Shown here in pieces: positions 18,331-27,205 of a stretch of 64,000 nucleotides of DNA. The stretch spans positions 372,001 through 436,000 of the forward strand of contig NZ_SJKA01000002.1 of the NCBI RefSeq assembly GCF_004331435.1, written 5' to 3'. Within the stretch, counting starts at the first letter, position 1; every line of letters begins with the position of its first letter. The position numbers were made by a program, and so were the translations under genes. The notes under the pieces are model-generated. The model had not been told where the DNA came from. It worked only from the letters and a program-made list of their open reading frames with translations, and did not search any database. The DNA comes from Kribbella sindirgiensis. GTDB taxonomy: Bacteria > Actinomycetota > Actinomycetes > Propionibacteriales > Kribbellaceae.

Positions 18331-20208
18331 ATGACTGAGCTGGAACGACACTCGTACGACGTCGTCGTGATCGGGGCCGGCGGCGCCGGCCTGCGGGCGG
18401 CGATCGAGGCCCGCGAGCAGGGCAAGAAGACCGCGATCATCTGCAAGTCCCTGTTCGGCAAGGCCCACACCGTGATGGCCGAGGGCGGCTGCGCGGCGGC
18501 GATGGGCAACGCGAACTCCAACGACAACTGGCAGGTCCACTACCGCGACACGATGCGCGGCGGGAAGTTCCTGAACAACTGGCGGATGGCCGAACTGCAC
18601 GCGCAGGAAGCCCCCGACCGGGTCTGGGAGCTGGAGACGTACGGCGCGCTCTTCGACCGCACGCCCGACGGCCGGATCAGCCAGCGCAACTTCGGCGGGC
18701 ACACGTACCCGCGGCTCGCGCACGTCGGTGACCGCACCGGCCTGGAGCTGATCCGCACCCTGCAGCAGAAGATCGTCTCGCTGCAGCAGGAGGACTTCGA
18801 GGCGACCGGCGACTACGAGGCGAACCTCAAGGTGTACGCCGAGTGCACGATCACCGAGCTGATGAAGGACGGCGACGCGATCTCCGGCGCCTTCGGGTAC
18901 TGGCGTGAGTCCGGTCGCTTCATCCTCTTCGACGCGCCGGCCGTCGTACTGGCGACCGGTGGGGTAGGCAAGTCCTTCAAGGTCACCTCGAACTCCTGGG
19001 AGTACACCGGTGACGGGCACGCGCTGGCGATGCGGGCCGGCGCGACCCTGATCAACATGGAGTTCATCCAGTTCCACCCGACCGGCATGGTCTGGCCGCC
19101 GTCGGTGAAGGGGATCCTGGTCACGGAGTCGGTCCGCGGCGACGGCGGCGTACTGAAGAACTCCGAGGGCAAGCGGTTCATGTTCGAGTACGTGCCGGAC
19201 GTGTTCCGGGCGCAGTACGCCGAGACAGAGGACGAGGCGGACCGCTGGTACAAGGATCCGGACAACAACCGGCGCCCACCGGAGCTGCTGCCGCGCGACG
19301 AGGTCGCCCGCGCGATCAACTCCGAGGTGAAGGCCGGTCGCGGTACGCCGCACGGTGGCGTGTTCCTGGACGTGTCGTCGCGGCTCCCGGCCGAGGAGAT
19401 CACCCGGCGGCTGCCGTCGATGCACCACCAGTTCAAGGAGCTGGCGGACGTCGACATCACCGCGGAGCCGATGGAGGTCGGTCCGACCTGCCACTACGTG
19501 ATGGGTGGCGTCGAGGTCGACCCGGACACCGCGTCGTCCGTCGTACCGGGCCTGTTCGCCGCGGGTGAGGTCGCCGGCGGCATGCACGGCTCGAACCGGC
19601 TGGGCGGCAACTCGCTGTCCGACCTGCTGGTCTTCGGGCGGCGCGCCGGCATGGGCGCGGCGACGTACGTCGATCAGCTGCAGGAGCGGCCGAAGATCGA
19701 CGACGCCGACGTCGACGCGGCGGCCGCGGACGCGCTCGCGCCGTTCGAGCTCGAGGGCGGCGAGAACCCGTACACGATCCACCAGGAACTGCAGCAGTCG
19801 ATGAACGACCTGGTCGGCATCATCCGCAAGGAAGAAGAGATGGAGCAGGCGCTCGGCCGGCTGTCCGAGTTCCGCAGCCGGATCGCGAAGATGACGGTGG
19901 AGGGTCACCGGCAGTTCAACCCGGGCTGGCACCTCGCGCTCGACCTGCGCAACATGCTGACCGTCTCGGAGTGTGTGGCCGGGGCCGCGCTGATGCGGCA
20001 GGAGTCGCGCGGTGGGCACACGCGGGACGACTTCCCGACGATGGACCCCGAGTGGCGCAAGAAGCTGCTGGTGTGCGCGCTCGACGCGGACGGCGTCGTC
20101 AACGTCACCGAGGAGCAGCAGATCCCGATGCGCGAGGACCTGCTGGAGCTGTTCGAAGTCGACGAGCTGAAGAAGTACCTGACGGATGAGGAGCTGCCGG
20201 CCAAATGA
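18331..20208 (+). CDS. sdhA: Succinate dehydrogenase flavoprotein subunit
   Basis: A 625-residue FAD-binding catalytic subunit oxidising succinate to fumarate. The Rossmann dinucleotide site is VVVIGAGGAGLRAAIEA. The FAD-linking histidine lies in the FGKAHTVMAEGG region. The substrate-site segments GMHGSNRLGGNSLSDLLVFG and HPTGMVWPP are present. The stop codon overlaps the sdhB ATG (ATGA), indicating translational coupling. The length is at the upper end of the family, consistent with the Sdh1 type. Confidence 0.96.
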   Translation: MTELERHSYDVVVIGAGGAGLRAAIEAREQGKKTAIICKSLFGKAHTVMAEGGCAAAMGNANSNDNWQVHYRDTMRGGKFLNNWRMAELHAQEAPDRVWELETYGALFDRTPDGRISQRNFGGHTYPRLAHVGDRTGLELIRTLQQKIVSLQQEDFEATGDYEANLKVYAECTITELMKDGDAISGAFGYWRESGRFILFDAPAVVLATGGVGKSFKVTSNSWEYTGDGHALAMRAGATLINMEFIQFHPTGMVWPPSVKGILVTESVRGDGGVLKNSEGKRFMFEYVPDVFRAQYAETEDEADRWYKDPDNNRRPPELLPRDEVARAINSEVKAGRGTPHGGVFLDVSSRLPAEEITRRLPSMHHQFKELADVDITAEPMEVGPTCHYVMGGVEVDPDTASSVVPGLFAAGEVAGGMHGSNRLGGNSLSDLLVFGRRAGMGAATYVDQLQERPKIDDADVDAAAADALAPFELEGGENPYTIHQELQQSMNDLVGIIRKEEEMEQALGRLSEFRSRIAKMTVEGHRQFNPGWHLALDLRNMLTVSECVAGAALMRQESRGGHTRDDFPTMDPEWRKKLLVCALDADGVVNVTEEQQIPMREDLLELFEVDELKKYLTDEELPAK

Positions 20209-20957
20209 GTTACAAGGGCAAATTCCGCGTCTGGCGCGGGGACTCCGAGGGCGGGGAGCTCAAGGACTACGAGGTCGAGGTGAACGAGGGCGAGGTCGTC
20301 CTCGACGTGATCCACCGGCTGCAGGCCACGCAGACGCCCGACATGGCGGTCCGGTGGAACTGCAAGGCCGGCAAGTGCGGCTCGTGCAGCGCCGAGATCA
20401 ACGGTATGCCGAAGCTGATGTGCATGTGCCGGATGAACACGTTCGCCGAGGACGAGGTCGTCACGGTCACGCCGATGCGCACGTTCCCGGTGATCCGCGA
20501 CCTGGTCACCGACGTGTCGTTCAACTACCAGAAGGCGCGCGAGGTGCCGGCCTTCAAGCCGCCGGCGGACCTGAAGCCGGGCGAGTACCGGATGCAGCAG
20601 GTCGACGTCGAGCGCTCGCAGGAGTTCCGCAAGTGCATCGAGTGCTTCCTGTGCCAGGACACCTGCCACGTGATCCGTGACCACGAGGAGAACAAGGAGT
20701 CGTTCTCCGGTCCGCGGTTCCTGATGCGCGTCGCCGAGCTGGACATGCACCCGCTCGACGCCGCCGACCGGCAGCACGCCGCGCAGGAGCAGCACGGCCT
20801 GGGCTTCTGCAACATCACCAAGTGCTGCACCGAGGTGTGCCCCGAGCACATCAAGATCACCGACAACGCCCTGATCCCGATGAAGGAACGCGTCGTCGAC
20901 CGCAAGTACGACCCCCTGGTCTGGCTCGGCAACAAAATCCGCCGCCGCCCCGCCTGA
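20205..20957 (+). CDS. sdhB: Succinate dehydrogenase iron-sulphur subunit
   Basis: A 250-residue subunit relaying electrons from FAD to the membrane part. The [2Fe-2S] binding segment is CKAGKCGSCSAEINGMPKLMC, split here as CKAGKCGSC and the later Cys. The C-terminal CIECFLCQDTC and CCTEVCPEHIK carry ligands for the [4Fe-4S] and [3Fe-4S] clusters. It is the last gene of the sdh operon, followed within 25 bp by a strong hairpin. Confidence 0.96.
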   Translation: MSYKGKFRVWRGDSEGGELKDYEVEVNEGEVVLDVIHRLQATQTPDMAVRWNCKAGKCGSCSAEINGMPKLMCMCRMNTFAEDEVVTVTPMRTFPVIRDLVTDVSFNYQKAREVPAFKPPADLKPGEYRMQQVDVERSQEFRKCIECFLCQDTCHVIRDHEENKESFSGPRFLMRVAELDMHPLDAADRQHAAQEQHGLGFCNITKCCTEVCPEHIKITDNALIPMKERVVDRKYDPLVWLGNKIRRRPA

Positions 20958-20979
20958 CCCCACCGCAAACGCAGTACCC

Positions 20980-21012
20980 GAGAGCCCCTGGCCCCACCGG
21001 CCCGGGGCTCTC
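20980..21012 (+). terminator. Terminator of the sdh operon
   Basis: Perfect 9-bp inverted repeat GAGAGCCCC / GGGGCTCTC, extended by partly pairing TGG...CCGG bases in the loop. It lies 22 bp after the sdhB stop and directly abuts the palindromic repeat element that follows. Confidence 0.8.
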
Positions 21013-21125
21013 CCATTTGCCTGGCTGACCCACGAATTTGCCTGGTTGACCCATCAAATGCGGGGTTCCTGACCCGTGTGCAGGGTGCAGAACCCCCAAC
21101 TTCGTGGGTCAGCCAGGGAAATGGG
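21012..21125. repeat. Palindromic repeat element, copy A
   Basis: Outer arms 21012-21036 and 21101-21125 are a 25-bp inverted repeat with one mismatch. Inside are two tandem 21-bp units (21015-21035 and 21036-21056, starting ATTTGCCTGG), a 47-bp core (21056-21102) with conserved ends AAATGCGGGGTTCC and CAGAACCCCCAA, and one inverted 21-bp unit (21102-21122). The core folds as GGGGTTC...GAACCCC with an inner ACCC/GGGT pairing. The same core and units recur at 60389-60490. It lies between the sdh terminator and the UbiB-like gene. Confidence 0.8.
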
Positions 21126-21193
21126 GGTGGGGGATGGGTCACCCGCGTGTGGGGGAGTTGCCGGGGGTGGTCGGGTGTCTAGGGTTCGGGGCT

Positions 21194-23170
21194 ATGGACG
21201 TTGTGGTGTTGCGGCTGGTGAATCTGGTCCTGTTCATGATGATCTTCGTGCCGATCTCGCAGCGGTTGCTCGGGGTGCGGTTCGGGTTCGGGCGGCTCGC
21301 GGTCGGTGCGCTGATCACGCTGAGCGTGTCCGGGCCGCTGGCGATCGCGATGATCGGTACGCCGCCGTGGACCGGATCGAGCGGCGCCGCGATCGCGTTC
21401 ATGGCGCTGATCGCGCTCTGCTCGATGCTCGCGGGTCTGGTGTTCCTGGTGCTGGCGGAGGCGCTGGTACCGACCGGGTCGTTGCCGCGGGCCCGTGATC
21501 TGCGGCGGGACCTGAGCGGGCGGATCGCGCGCACCCGGCGGTACCTGCAGATTCTGCGGATCGCGATCAAGCACGGCCTCGGCCCGTATCTGCGCGGCCG
21601 CCGCCGTCCCGGCCGAGAGAACGCCGCAGGCCAGGCCGAGCTGGCCAGGTCGCTGCGGCTCGCACTCGACGAGGCGGGTGTCACGTTCGTCAAGCTCGGC
21701 CAGGTGCTCTCGACCCGCAGCGACATCATCCCGGCGGCGGTCGCCGACGAGCTCAGCCGCCTGCAGGACCAGGTCACCGCCGCGCCCTGGCCGGAGATCG
21801 AGCAGGTCCTCACCGAGGAGCTCGGCGGCCCCCTGGACCAGCTGTACGCCGCCTTCGACCCCGAGCCACTCGCCGCGGCCTCGGTAGCCCAGGTCTACAC
21901 CGCCCGCCTACACACCTCCGACGATGTGGTGGTGAAGGTGCAGCGGCCCGGGATTGCGGGGGTGGTGGATCGGGATCTCGACATCGTACGGCGGCTTGCG
22001 CGGCTACTGGAGCGGAACACCGACTGGGGACGTGGGATGGGCGTGCGGGCGCTCGCGGACGGGTTCGCGGACGCGATGCGCGAGGAGCTCGACTTCACCG
22101 TAGAAGCCGGCAACATGACCACGGTCGCCGCCGGCCATTCCGTTGCTGCGAGCAATGATCTCGTCGTACCGCGGCTGTATCCGGAGCGCTCGACCCGCCG
22201 CGTCCTCACCATGCAACGGCTCGACGGCATCGGTCTCGGCAACGCCGGCCAGGCGATCGCCGACCGCGGCCTCGACCCGGCCCGCCTCGGTCGCGCGCTG
22301 TTCGAGTGCCTGCTCGGCCAGGTGGCGATCGACGGGGTGTTCCATGCCGACCCGCACCCGGGCAACTTCCTGCTGCTGACCGACGGCCGGATCGGCATGC
22401 TCGACCTGGGCTCGGTCGGACGCCTCGACCCGGCCACCCGCGAGGCCCTGCAACGATTCCTGCTCGCCATCGACCACGGCGACCCGGTCTCGGCCACCGA
22501 CGCCCTGCTGGAGATCGTCTATCGCCCGGACGTCATCGACGAACGCGCGCTGGAGCGCTCCGTCGGCCAGTTCATGACCCGGCACCTCGCGGCCGGTGTG
22601 ACGCTCGGCCCGGCGATGTTCAACGACCTGTTCAAGATCATCACGTCGCACGAACTCGGCGTACCGCCCGAGGTCGCCGCCGTGTTCCGCGCACTCGCCA
22701 CGATCGAAGGGACGATCTCCCGGATCTCCCCCAGCTTCGACCTGGTCGCGGCGTCGCGGCAGTTCGCCGGCGCTCACGTCACCGACCGGCTCGCGCCCGA
22801 CGCGCTCCGCCGTACGGCGACCGAGGAGCTCGCCACGCTGCTCCCGATGTTGCGCCGGCTGCCGCGCCGCATCGACCGGATCGCGGCCGCGGCGGAGAGC
22901 GGCCGGCTCGGCGTGAACGTTCGGCTGTTCGCCGACGAACGCGACCGGCGGCACTTCACCGGCCTGCTCCACCAGGCGCTGCTAGCAGTGCTAGGTGCGA
23001 CCGCGGGCATCATGGCCGTCCTGCTGCTCGGTACGCCGGGCGGTCCGAAGGTCACCGACTCGATGACGTTGTTCCAGCTGCTCGGCTACAACCTGCTGGT
23101 GATCTGCGCGGTGCTCGTCCTCCGCGTCCTGGTGCTGATCTTCCGGCTGCCCGGAACCCGCTCGCCTTGA
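21194..23170 (+). CDS. ABC1/UbiB-family atypical kinase, membrane-bound
   Basis: A 658-residue protein. Three or four hydrophobic N-terminal helices (residues 1-90) precede the ABC1/UbiB domain, and two more helices close the C-terminus. Hallmarks are the KxGQ motif in VTFVKLGQVLSTRSD, the Ala-rich loop EPLAAASVAQVY replacing the kinase P-loop, the ATP lysine in VVKVQRPG, and the catalytic/metal segments HADPHPGNF and MLDLGSVG. UbiB-type proteins support isoprenoid lipid or quinone metabolism; in a menaquinone-using actinobacterium the client is unknown. The ATG at 21194 was chosen because translation further upstream runs into the repeat element. Extra N-terminal helices are unusual for UbiB. 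Confidence 0.88.
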   Translation: MDVVVLRLVNLVLFMMIFVPISQRLLGVRFGFGRLAVGALITLSVSGPLAIAMIGTPPWTGSSGAAIAFMALIALCSMLAGLVFLVLAEALVPTGSLPRARDLRRDLSGRIARTRRYLQILRIAIKHGLGPYLRGRRRPGRENAAGQAELARSLRLALDEAGVTFVKLGQVLSTRSDIIPAAVADELSRLQDQVTAAPWPEIEQVLTEELGGPLDQLYAAFDPEPLAAASVAQVYTARLHTSDDVVVKVQRPGIAGVVDRDLDIVRRLARLLERNTDWGRGMGVRALADGFADAMREELDFTVEAGNMTTVAAGHSVAASNDLVVPRLYPERSTRRVLTMQRLDGIGLGNAGQAIADRGLDPARLGRALFECLLGQVAIDGVFHADPHPGNFLLLTDGRIGMLDLGSVGRLDPATREALQRFLLAIDHGDPVSATDALLEIVYRPDVIDERALERSVGQFMTRHLAAGVTLGPAMFNDLFKIITSHELGVPPEVAAVFRALATIEGTISRISPSFDLVAASRQFAGAHVTDRLAPDALRRTATEELATLLPMLRRLPRRIDRIAAAAESGRLGVNVRLFADERDRRHFTGLLHQALLAVLGATAGIMAVLLLGTPGGPKVTDSMTLFQLLGYNLLVICAVLVLRVLVLIFRLPGTRSP

Positions 23171-23204
23171 CTTCAACCTAACTTGAACTTCGACGATAAC
23201 GGGC

Positions 23205-24596
23205 ATGACGACGACCGCCGCCGCTGAGGCCCGCCCGAAGCTGTTCACCGGACAGCACCTGCCACTGGTGCTCGGGGTGATCGGCCTCGTCACGCTCGGC
23301 GCGTTCGAGAACCGCGCGGTCGGTACGGCACTGCCCACGATGGTCCGCGAGTTCGACGCGCTCGGCAGCTTCGGTCTCGCGAACGCGGCGCCGAACGCGA
23401 GCTACCTGATCTCGCTCGCGATCGCCGGCCTCTGGTCGGACCGCCGCGGCCCGATCCCGACGTTGCGCGCGGGCGCGATCTCGTTCACCCTCGCGCAGCT
23501 TCTGGTCGGTACGGCGACCGCGATGCCGATGGTGATCGCGGGACGGCTGCTCAGCGGCCTGGCCGAGGGGCTGCTCGACGTGTCGTTGATGGTGCTCGTC
23601 GCCCGCGCGCTGCCCGCCGTACTGCGGCCGCGGATGTTCTCGTTGTTCGCCGCGATGTGGATCCTGCCCTCGGTCCTCGGGCCGGTACTGACGGGTGTGG
23701 TGACGGAGCAGTTCGGCTGGCGCTGGGTCTTCCTCGGCGCGCTCGTACTGCTGGTCCCGAGCTGGCTGCTGCTCCGCCCGGCGATGCGTCAATCCGCCGA
23801 CGCCCCGGCGCCGGAGCGCACCGCCGAGGACGCGGCCGAGCTCCAAGCCTGGCGCGCCGCACTCCCCTGGGCCCTCGCTGCATCCGTCGCGCTGTTCTCC
23901 ATGACGCTGGCCGGTGACCACCTGGAAGCGCACCCGATCCTCGGCGGTACGGCGGTTCTCGTGGCGCTAGCGGTGCTAGGACGGGCCGCGGTACGCGTGA
24001 TGCCTGCCGGAACGTTCACCGCCCGACGCGGTTTCCCTGCGGTGGTCGCCGTCCGCGGGCTCGGCGGGGCCGCGTTCGCCGGAGTCGGCGCGTACCTCCC
24101 GCTCCTGCTCACCCTGCAGCACAACTTCAGCCCGTCGCGAGCCGGCGTGACGCTGTCGATCACTGGCGTCTGTTGGGCGTTCGGATCGTGGCTGCAGGGT
24201 CGCGAGCACGGGATCGAGCGCGTCGTCGTACTGCGGACCGGGCTGGCGTTCATGACGCTCGGGCTGGCGGTGACGTCACTGCTCGCGTGGACGCACGCGA
24301 CCACCTGGATCGGCCTGATCGGCTGGGGCTTCGCGGGTATCGGCATGGGGCTCAGTTCCTCGAGCCTGTCGGTGCTCACACTGGACCTGTCCGACCAGAG
24401 CAACTCCGGCCGCAACACGAGCGCCGGTCAGATGGCCGCGACGATGAGCATCGCCACGGGGCTGGCGATCAGCGGCACCCTGCTGGCGTTCAATGCCGAC
24501 GACCCGCAGCCGTGGGTCTTCGGCGTGATCGTCACCGCGGGATCGGTACTGGCGCTTCTCGGATTCCTCGCGGCGCCGCGGGCCCGGCGCTCCTAG
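23205..24596 (+). CDS. MFS transporter (drug-efflux type)
   Basis: A 463-residue major-facilitator transporter with about 14 hydrophobic segments. The loop between helices 2 and 3 (GLWSDRRGPIPTLRAG) is the MFS motif A variant, and RLLSGLAEGLLDVSLMVLVA matches the helix-4 region of DHA2-type drug exporters. It probably exports a hydrophobic compound by proton antiport; the substrate is unknown. It starts 34 bp after the UbiB-like gene and may be co-transcribed. A CTTGAC/GATAAC pair sits in the gap and could be its own weak promoter. Confidence 0.85.
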   Translation: MTTTAAAEARPKLFTGQHLPLVLGVIGLVTLGAFENRAVGTALPTMVREFDALGSFGLANAAPNASYLISLAIAGLWSDRRGPIPTLRAGAISFTLAQLLVGTATAMPMVIAGRLLSGLAEGLLDVSLMVLVARALPAVLRPRMFSLFAAMWILPSVLGPVLTGVVTEQFGWRWVFLGALVLLVPSWLLLRPAMRQSADAPAPERTAEDAAELQAWRAALPWALAASVALFSMTLAGDHLEAHPILGGTAVLVALAVLGRAAVRVMPAGTFTARRGFPAVVAVRGLGGAAFAGVGAYLPLLLTLQHNFSPSRAGVTLSITGVCWAFGSWLQGREHGIERVVVLRTGLAFMTLGLAVTSLLAWTHATTWIGLIGWGFAGIGMGLSSSSLSVLTLDLSDQSNSGRNTSAGQMAATMSIATGLAISGTLLAFNADDPQPWVFGVIVTAGSVLALLGFLAAPRARRS

Positions 24597-24665
24597 CCAC
24601 CTTTCGACGCTGATCGAAACTGCGCACAGCGACCCTTCTCCGGTCAGAAATCTCCACCTCACGCC

Positions 24666-24705
24666 TTGACGCACCTTCCCGCCCGTTTTACGGTGGGGAC
24701 CGTAA
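24666..24705 (+). promoter_or_regulatory. Promoter with operator palindrome for the DUF4091 gene
   Basis: A -35 TTGACG (24666-24671) and -10 TACGGT (24689-24694) are separated by 17 bp. A perfect inverted repeat TTACGGT-GGGG-ACCGTAA (24688-24705) covers the -10 box and the likely start point, the typical place for a repressor site. The repressor is not encoded next to it. Confidence 0.7.
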
Positions 24706-24726
24706 TTCCGGCGGGAGGAGCGGCTC

Positions 24727-27201
24727 GTGAGGAAGACCGGCTTGTTGCTGATGGCAATCACCTTGGTGGTGGGCGGCCTCCAGGCGGGCGCGGCGCAGGC
24801 CGCCGCACCCGCCGGAGTGTTCCAGGATTTCGAGACCGACGCGGATCTGCAGGGCGCGACCGTCACGTTGCCGCAGGTCGACCGGATCGAGCGCTCGGCC
24901 GACCCCACGCACGGCGACTCGGGCCTGAAGTTCACCGTTGGCCCGTCCAACACACCGGGAGCCAGTGCGTCGTCCGGCATCAACCTGTACGCCGGAACGC
25001 CGAGCCTCCCGGTGTCGGACTGGTCCGGCCACACCGTGCTGGGCTTCGACTTCTTCACCGAGCAGGACTACACGACGGTCGGCCGGATCACCGTCCGGGA
25101 CCAGTCGAACAAGGCGTGGGGTATGGACTACCCGATCCGCGCCCGCGACTGGACGCCGATCACGCTGCGGATGAGCACGATCGCGGCCGCCGGTGTCGAC
25201 ATCACCCGGATCGCCTACCTCAGCTTCTCGATGCCGCGGGCCAAGACGCCGGTCATCGGTCACTACGACGCGTTCCGGCTCGTCGACAGCTACCCGTACG
25301 ACCAAACGCCGTACGGCGACAAGGCTGCCGCCCAACTGTTGCGACTGGTCGACTTCAACGGCGTGCTGACGAAGCTTGCGGAGCAGATCGAGGGACTCGA
25401 CCGGTCGCTCGGGCACGAGCCCGCGGACGAGCGGCTCAAGGCTCAGGTGCGGGCAGCGGAGGCACAGTGCGCCGAGCTGCGCCAGAAGCTGGGCCCGATG
25501 ACGTACGCGCAGTACCAGCCGTTCAATGCGGGCGTCACCGCGTTGCAGCGAACCGTGCCGAGGTTGGCGAACACCATCCAGGCGCGAGCACACGACCGCC
25601 GCGCCGACTTCGGTGTCGAGTCCGCCGACTCGATGGCGCTGGTGTACCCGAAGGACCTGCCGTTCACCTCGACCGGTACGGCGCCGACGGTGTCGCTGAC
25701 CCGTGGCGAGTACGAGAACGTGCAGGCCGTCGTACTGCCGTTCGCCGAGCCGCTGACCGGCGTACAGGCCCGCGTGACGTCCGTGTCCGGCAAGGGCGCA
25801 CTGCAGGCCACGGTCGCTCCCGTCGGCTCGCTGAACGTGACGCCGACGAACGTGTACCACCGGCCCACGTACGCCGGTTGGACGCCGGACCCGATCCGTG
25901 ACGACCTGACGTCGGTCGACGTACCCGCGGACACGTTCCAGCCGTACTGGATCCGGCTGAAGGCGGCGGCGACGGCCGCCCCTGGCACGTACCACGTGAC
26001 GGTCGCGTTCTCCGCGGCCGGCAAGCGGACCCGGACCATGACCGTGGCCGCCAAGGTCTGGCCCGTGGCGGCACCCGACGCACCGAAGCTCAACACCACG
26101 TTCCAGTTCACGCCCGCGATCGTGAACGACATCTACGGGATCACCGACCCGGCGGCGCAGGAGGCGACCAAGCACCAGTACTGGTCCTTCCTGCACGACT
26201 ACAAGATCGAGCCGGACCAGCTCTACACCTGCGCGTGCATCCCCTCGAACGCGAACCCGGTGATCGTGCCGACCCCGGTCGAGGACGTGCTGTACATCCG
26301 CGACCACTACGGACTGCGGGACTTCAACGCGTTCTACCTGTGGGCCGGTCTGCTCAACCCGTCCAAGCCGGAGACCTGGCAGGCGCAGATCGACACGTGG
26401 ATCGCCCAGTTGCGGACCGCGATGGACAGCTACCGCGCCGCCGGTGTCGACAAATATGCATATGTGTACGGCTTCGACGAGGCGAACGGTCCGCTGCTGC
26501 AAGCGGCGAAGCAGACCTTCGCCGCGGTGAAGGAGGCGTTCCCGGACCTGCCGATCCTCACGACGCTGCGGGACAACTCGATGGGCGTCGACACCGGACT
26601 CGCCGGCCTCGTCGACGTCTGGGTGCCGCAGCAGGATCTGTACAACCAGCAAGTCGCCGAGCGGACCCGTGCCCGCGGCGACCAGGCCTGGTGGTACCCG
26701 GACATCGCTACCGGCTCACCGCTGCCGAACTGGTTCAACGGCTACCCGCCGATCGACGCCCGGACGTTGGTCGGGCCAATGTCCTACAAAGCCGGTGTGG
26801 AAGGCATTTTGTACTACGCGACCAACCGCTGGCTCCGATCCGACCACGCCAACCAGTTGCTGGTGAACGACGGCATCCTGTCCGCGTGGAGGGCGGCGAC
26901 GTTCAACGGTACGGCGGGCGACGGGTCGATGTTCTACCCGGGACCGAACGGCCCGATGGCGTCGATCCGGCTGGAGAACTTCCGCGACGGGATGGAGGAC
27001 TACAACCTCCTGTGGCAGTTGCAGCACGACGTACAGAGCAACCCGCAGCTGCCCGCGCCGCTGAAGGCACACGCCGCCAAACTGCTCGCGGCGGACGCCG
27101 TGGTGACCGACCAGCGCACGTTCACCGAGGATCCCGCGCGCTACCGCGCCTGGCGCACCGACGTCATCGCCACCCTCACTGCCGTCAGGGGTCTAGAGTG
27201 A
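24727..27201 (+). CDS. Secreted DUF4091 (GH123-like) putative glycoside hydrolase
   Basis: An 824-residue exported protein. Residues 1-28 are a Sec signal peptide ending near AQAAAP. Residues 30-190 form a beta-sandwich carbohydrate-binding-like region (FQDFETDADLQG, SGHTVLGFDFF). A helical linker (about 195-290) with two Cys-flanked coils follows, then a second sandwich (300-450) and a catalytic-like TIM-barrel half with the DUF4091 domain (about 480-780; YAYVYGFDEANG, GILYYATNRW, RLENFRDGMEDYNLLW). The DE pair in GFDEANG is the likely acid/base site in related GH123 N-acetylgalactosaminidases. Start: GTG at 24727 preceded by GGAGGAG. It has its own operator-controlled promoter. Substrate unknown. 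Confidence 0.82.
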   Translation: MRKTGLLLMAITLVVGGLQAGAAQAAAPAGVFQDFETDADLQGATVTLPQVDRIERSADPTHGDSGLKFTVGPSNTPGASASSGINLYAGTPSLPVSDWSGHTVLGFDFFTEQDYTTVGRITVRDQSNKAWGMDYPIRARDWTPITLRMSTIAAAGVDITRIAYLSFSMPRAKTPVIGHYDAFRLVDSYPYDQTPYGDKAAAQLLRLVDFNGVLTKLAEQIEGLDRSLGHEPADERLKAQVRAAEAQCAELRQKLGPMTYAQYQPFNAGVTALQRTVPRLANTIQARAHDRRADFGVESADSMALVYPKDLPFTSTGTAPTVSLTRGEYENVQAVVLPFAEPLTGVQARVTSVSGKGALQATVAPVGSLNVTPTNVYHRPTYAGWTPDPIRDDLTSVDVPADTFQPYWIRLKAAATAAPGTYHVTVAFSAAGKRTRTMTVAAKVWPVAAPDAPKLNTTFQFTPAIVNDIYGITDPAAQEATKHQYWSFLHDYKIEPDQLYTCACIPSNANPVIVPTPVEDVLYIRDHYGLRDFNAFYLWAGLLNPSKPETWQAQIDTWIAQLRTAMDSYRAAGVDKYAYVYGFDEANGPLLQAAKQTFAAVKEAFPDLPILTTLRDNSMGVDTGLAGLVDVWVPQQDLYNQQVAERTRARGDQAWWYPDIATGSPLPNWFNGYPPIDARTLVGPMSYKAGVEGILYYATNRWLRSDHANQLLVNDGILSAWRAATFNGTAGDGSMFYPGPNGPMASIRLENFRDGMEDYNLLWQLQHDVQSNPQLPAPLKAHAAKLLAADAVVTDQRTFTEDPARYRAWRTDVIATLTAVRGLE

Positions 27202-27205
27202 GCGC

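Noticed and set aside
17296-20019. Very long minus-strand open frame opposite the sdh genes
   Set aside because: A shadow frame from high third-position GC in the sdh genes; the composition is repetitive Arg/Val/Gly and no domain is present.
24688-26652. Long minus-strand frame opposite the DUF4091 gene
   Set aside because: A mirror of the real gene in GC-rich DNA; no start signal or domain.
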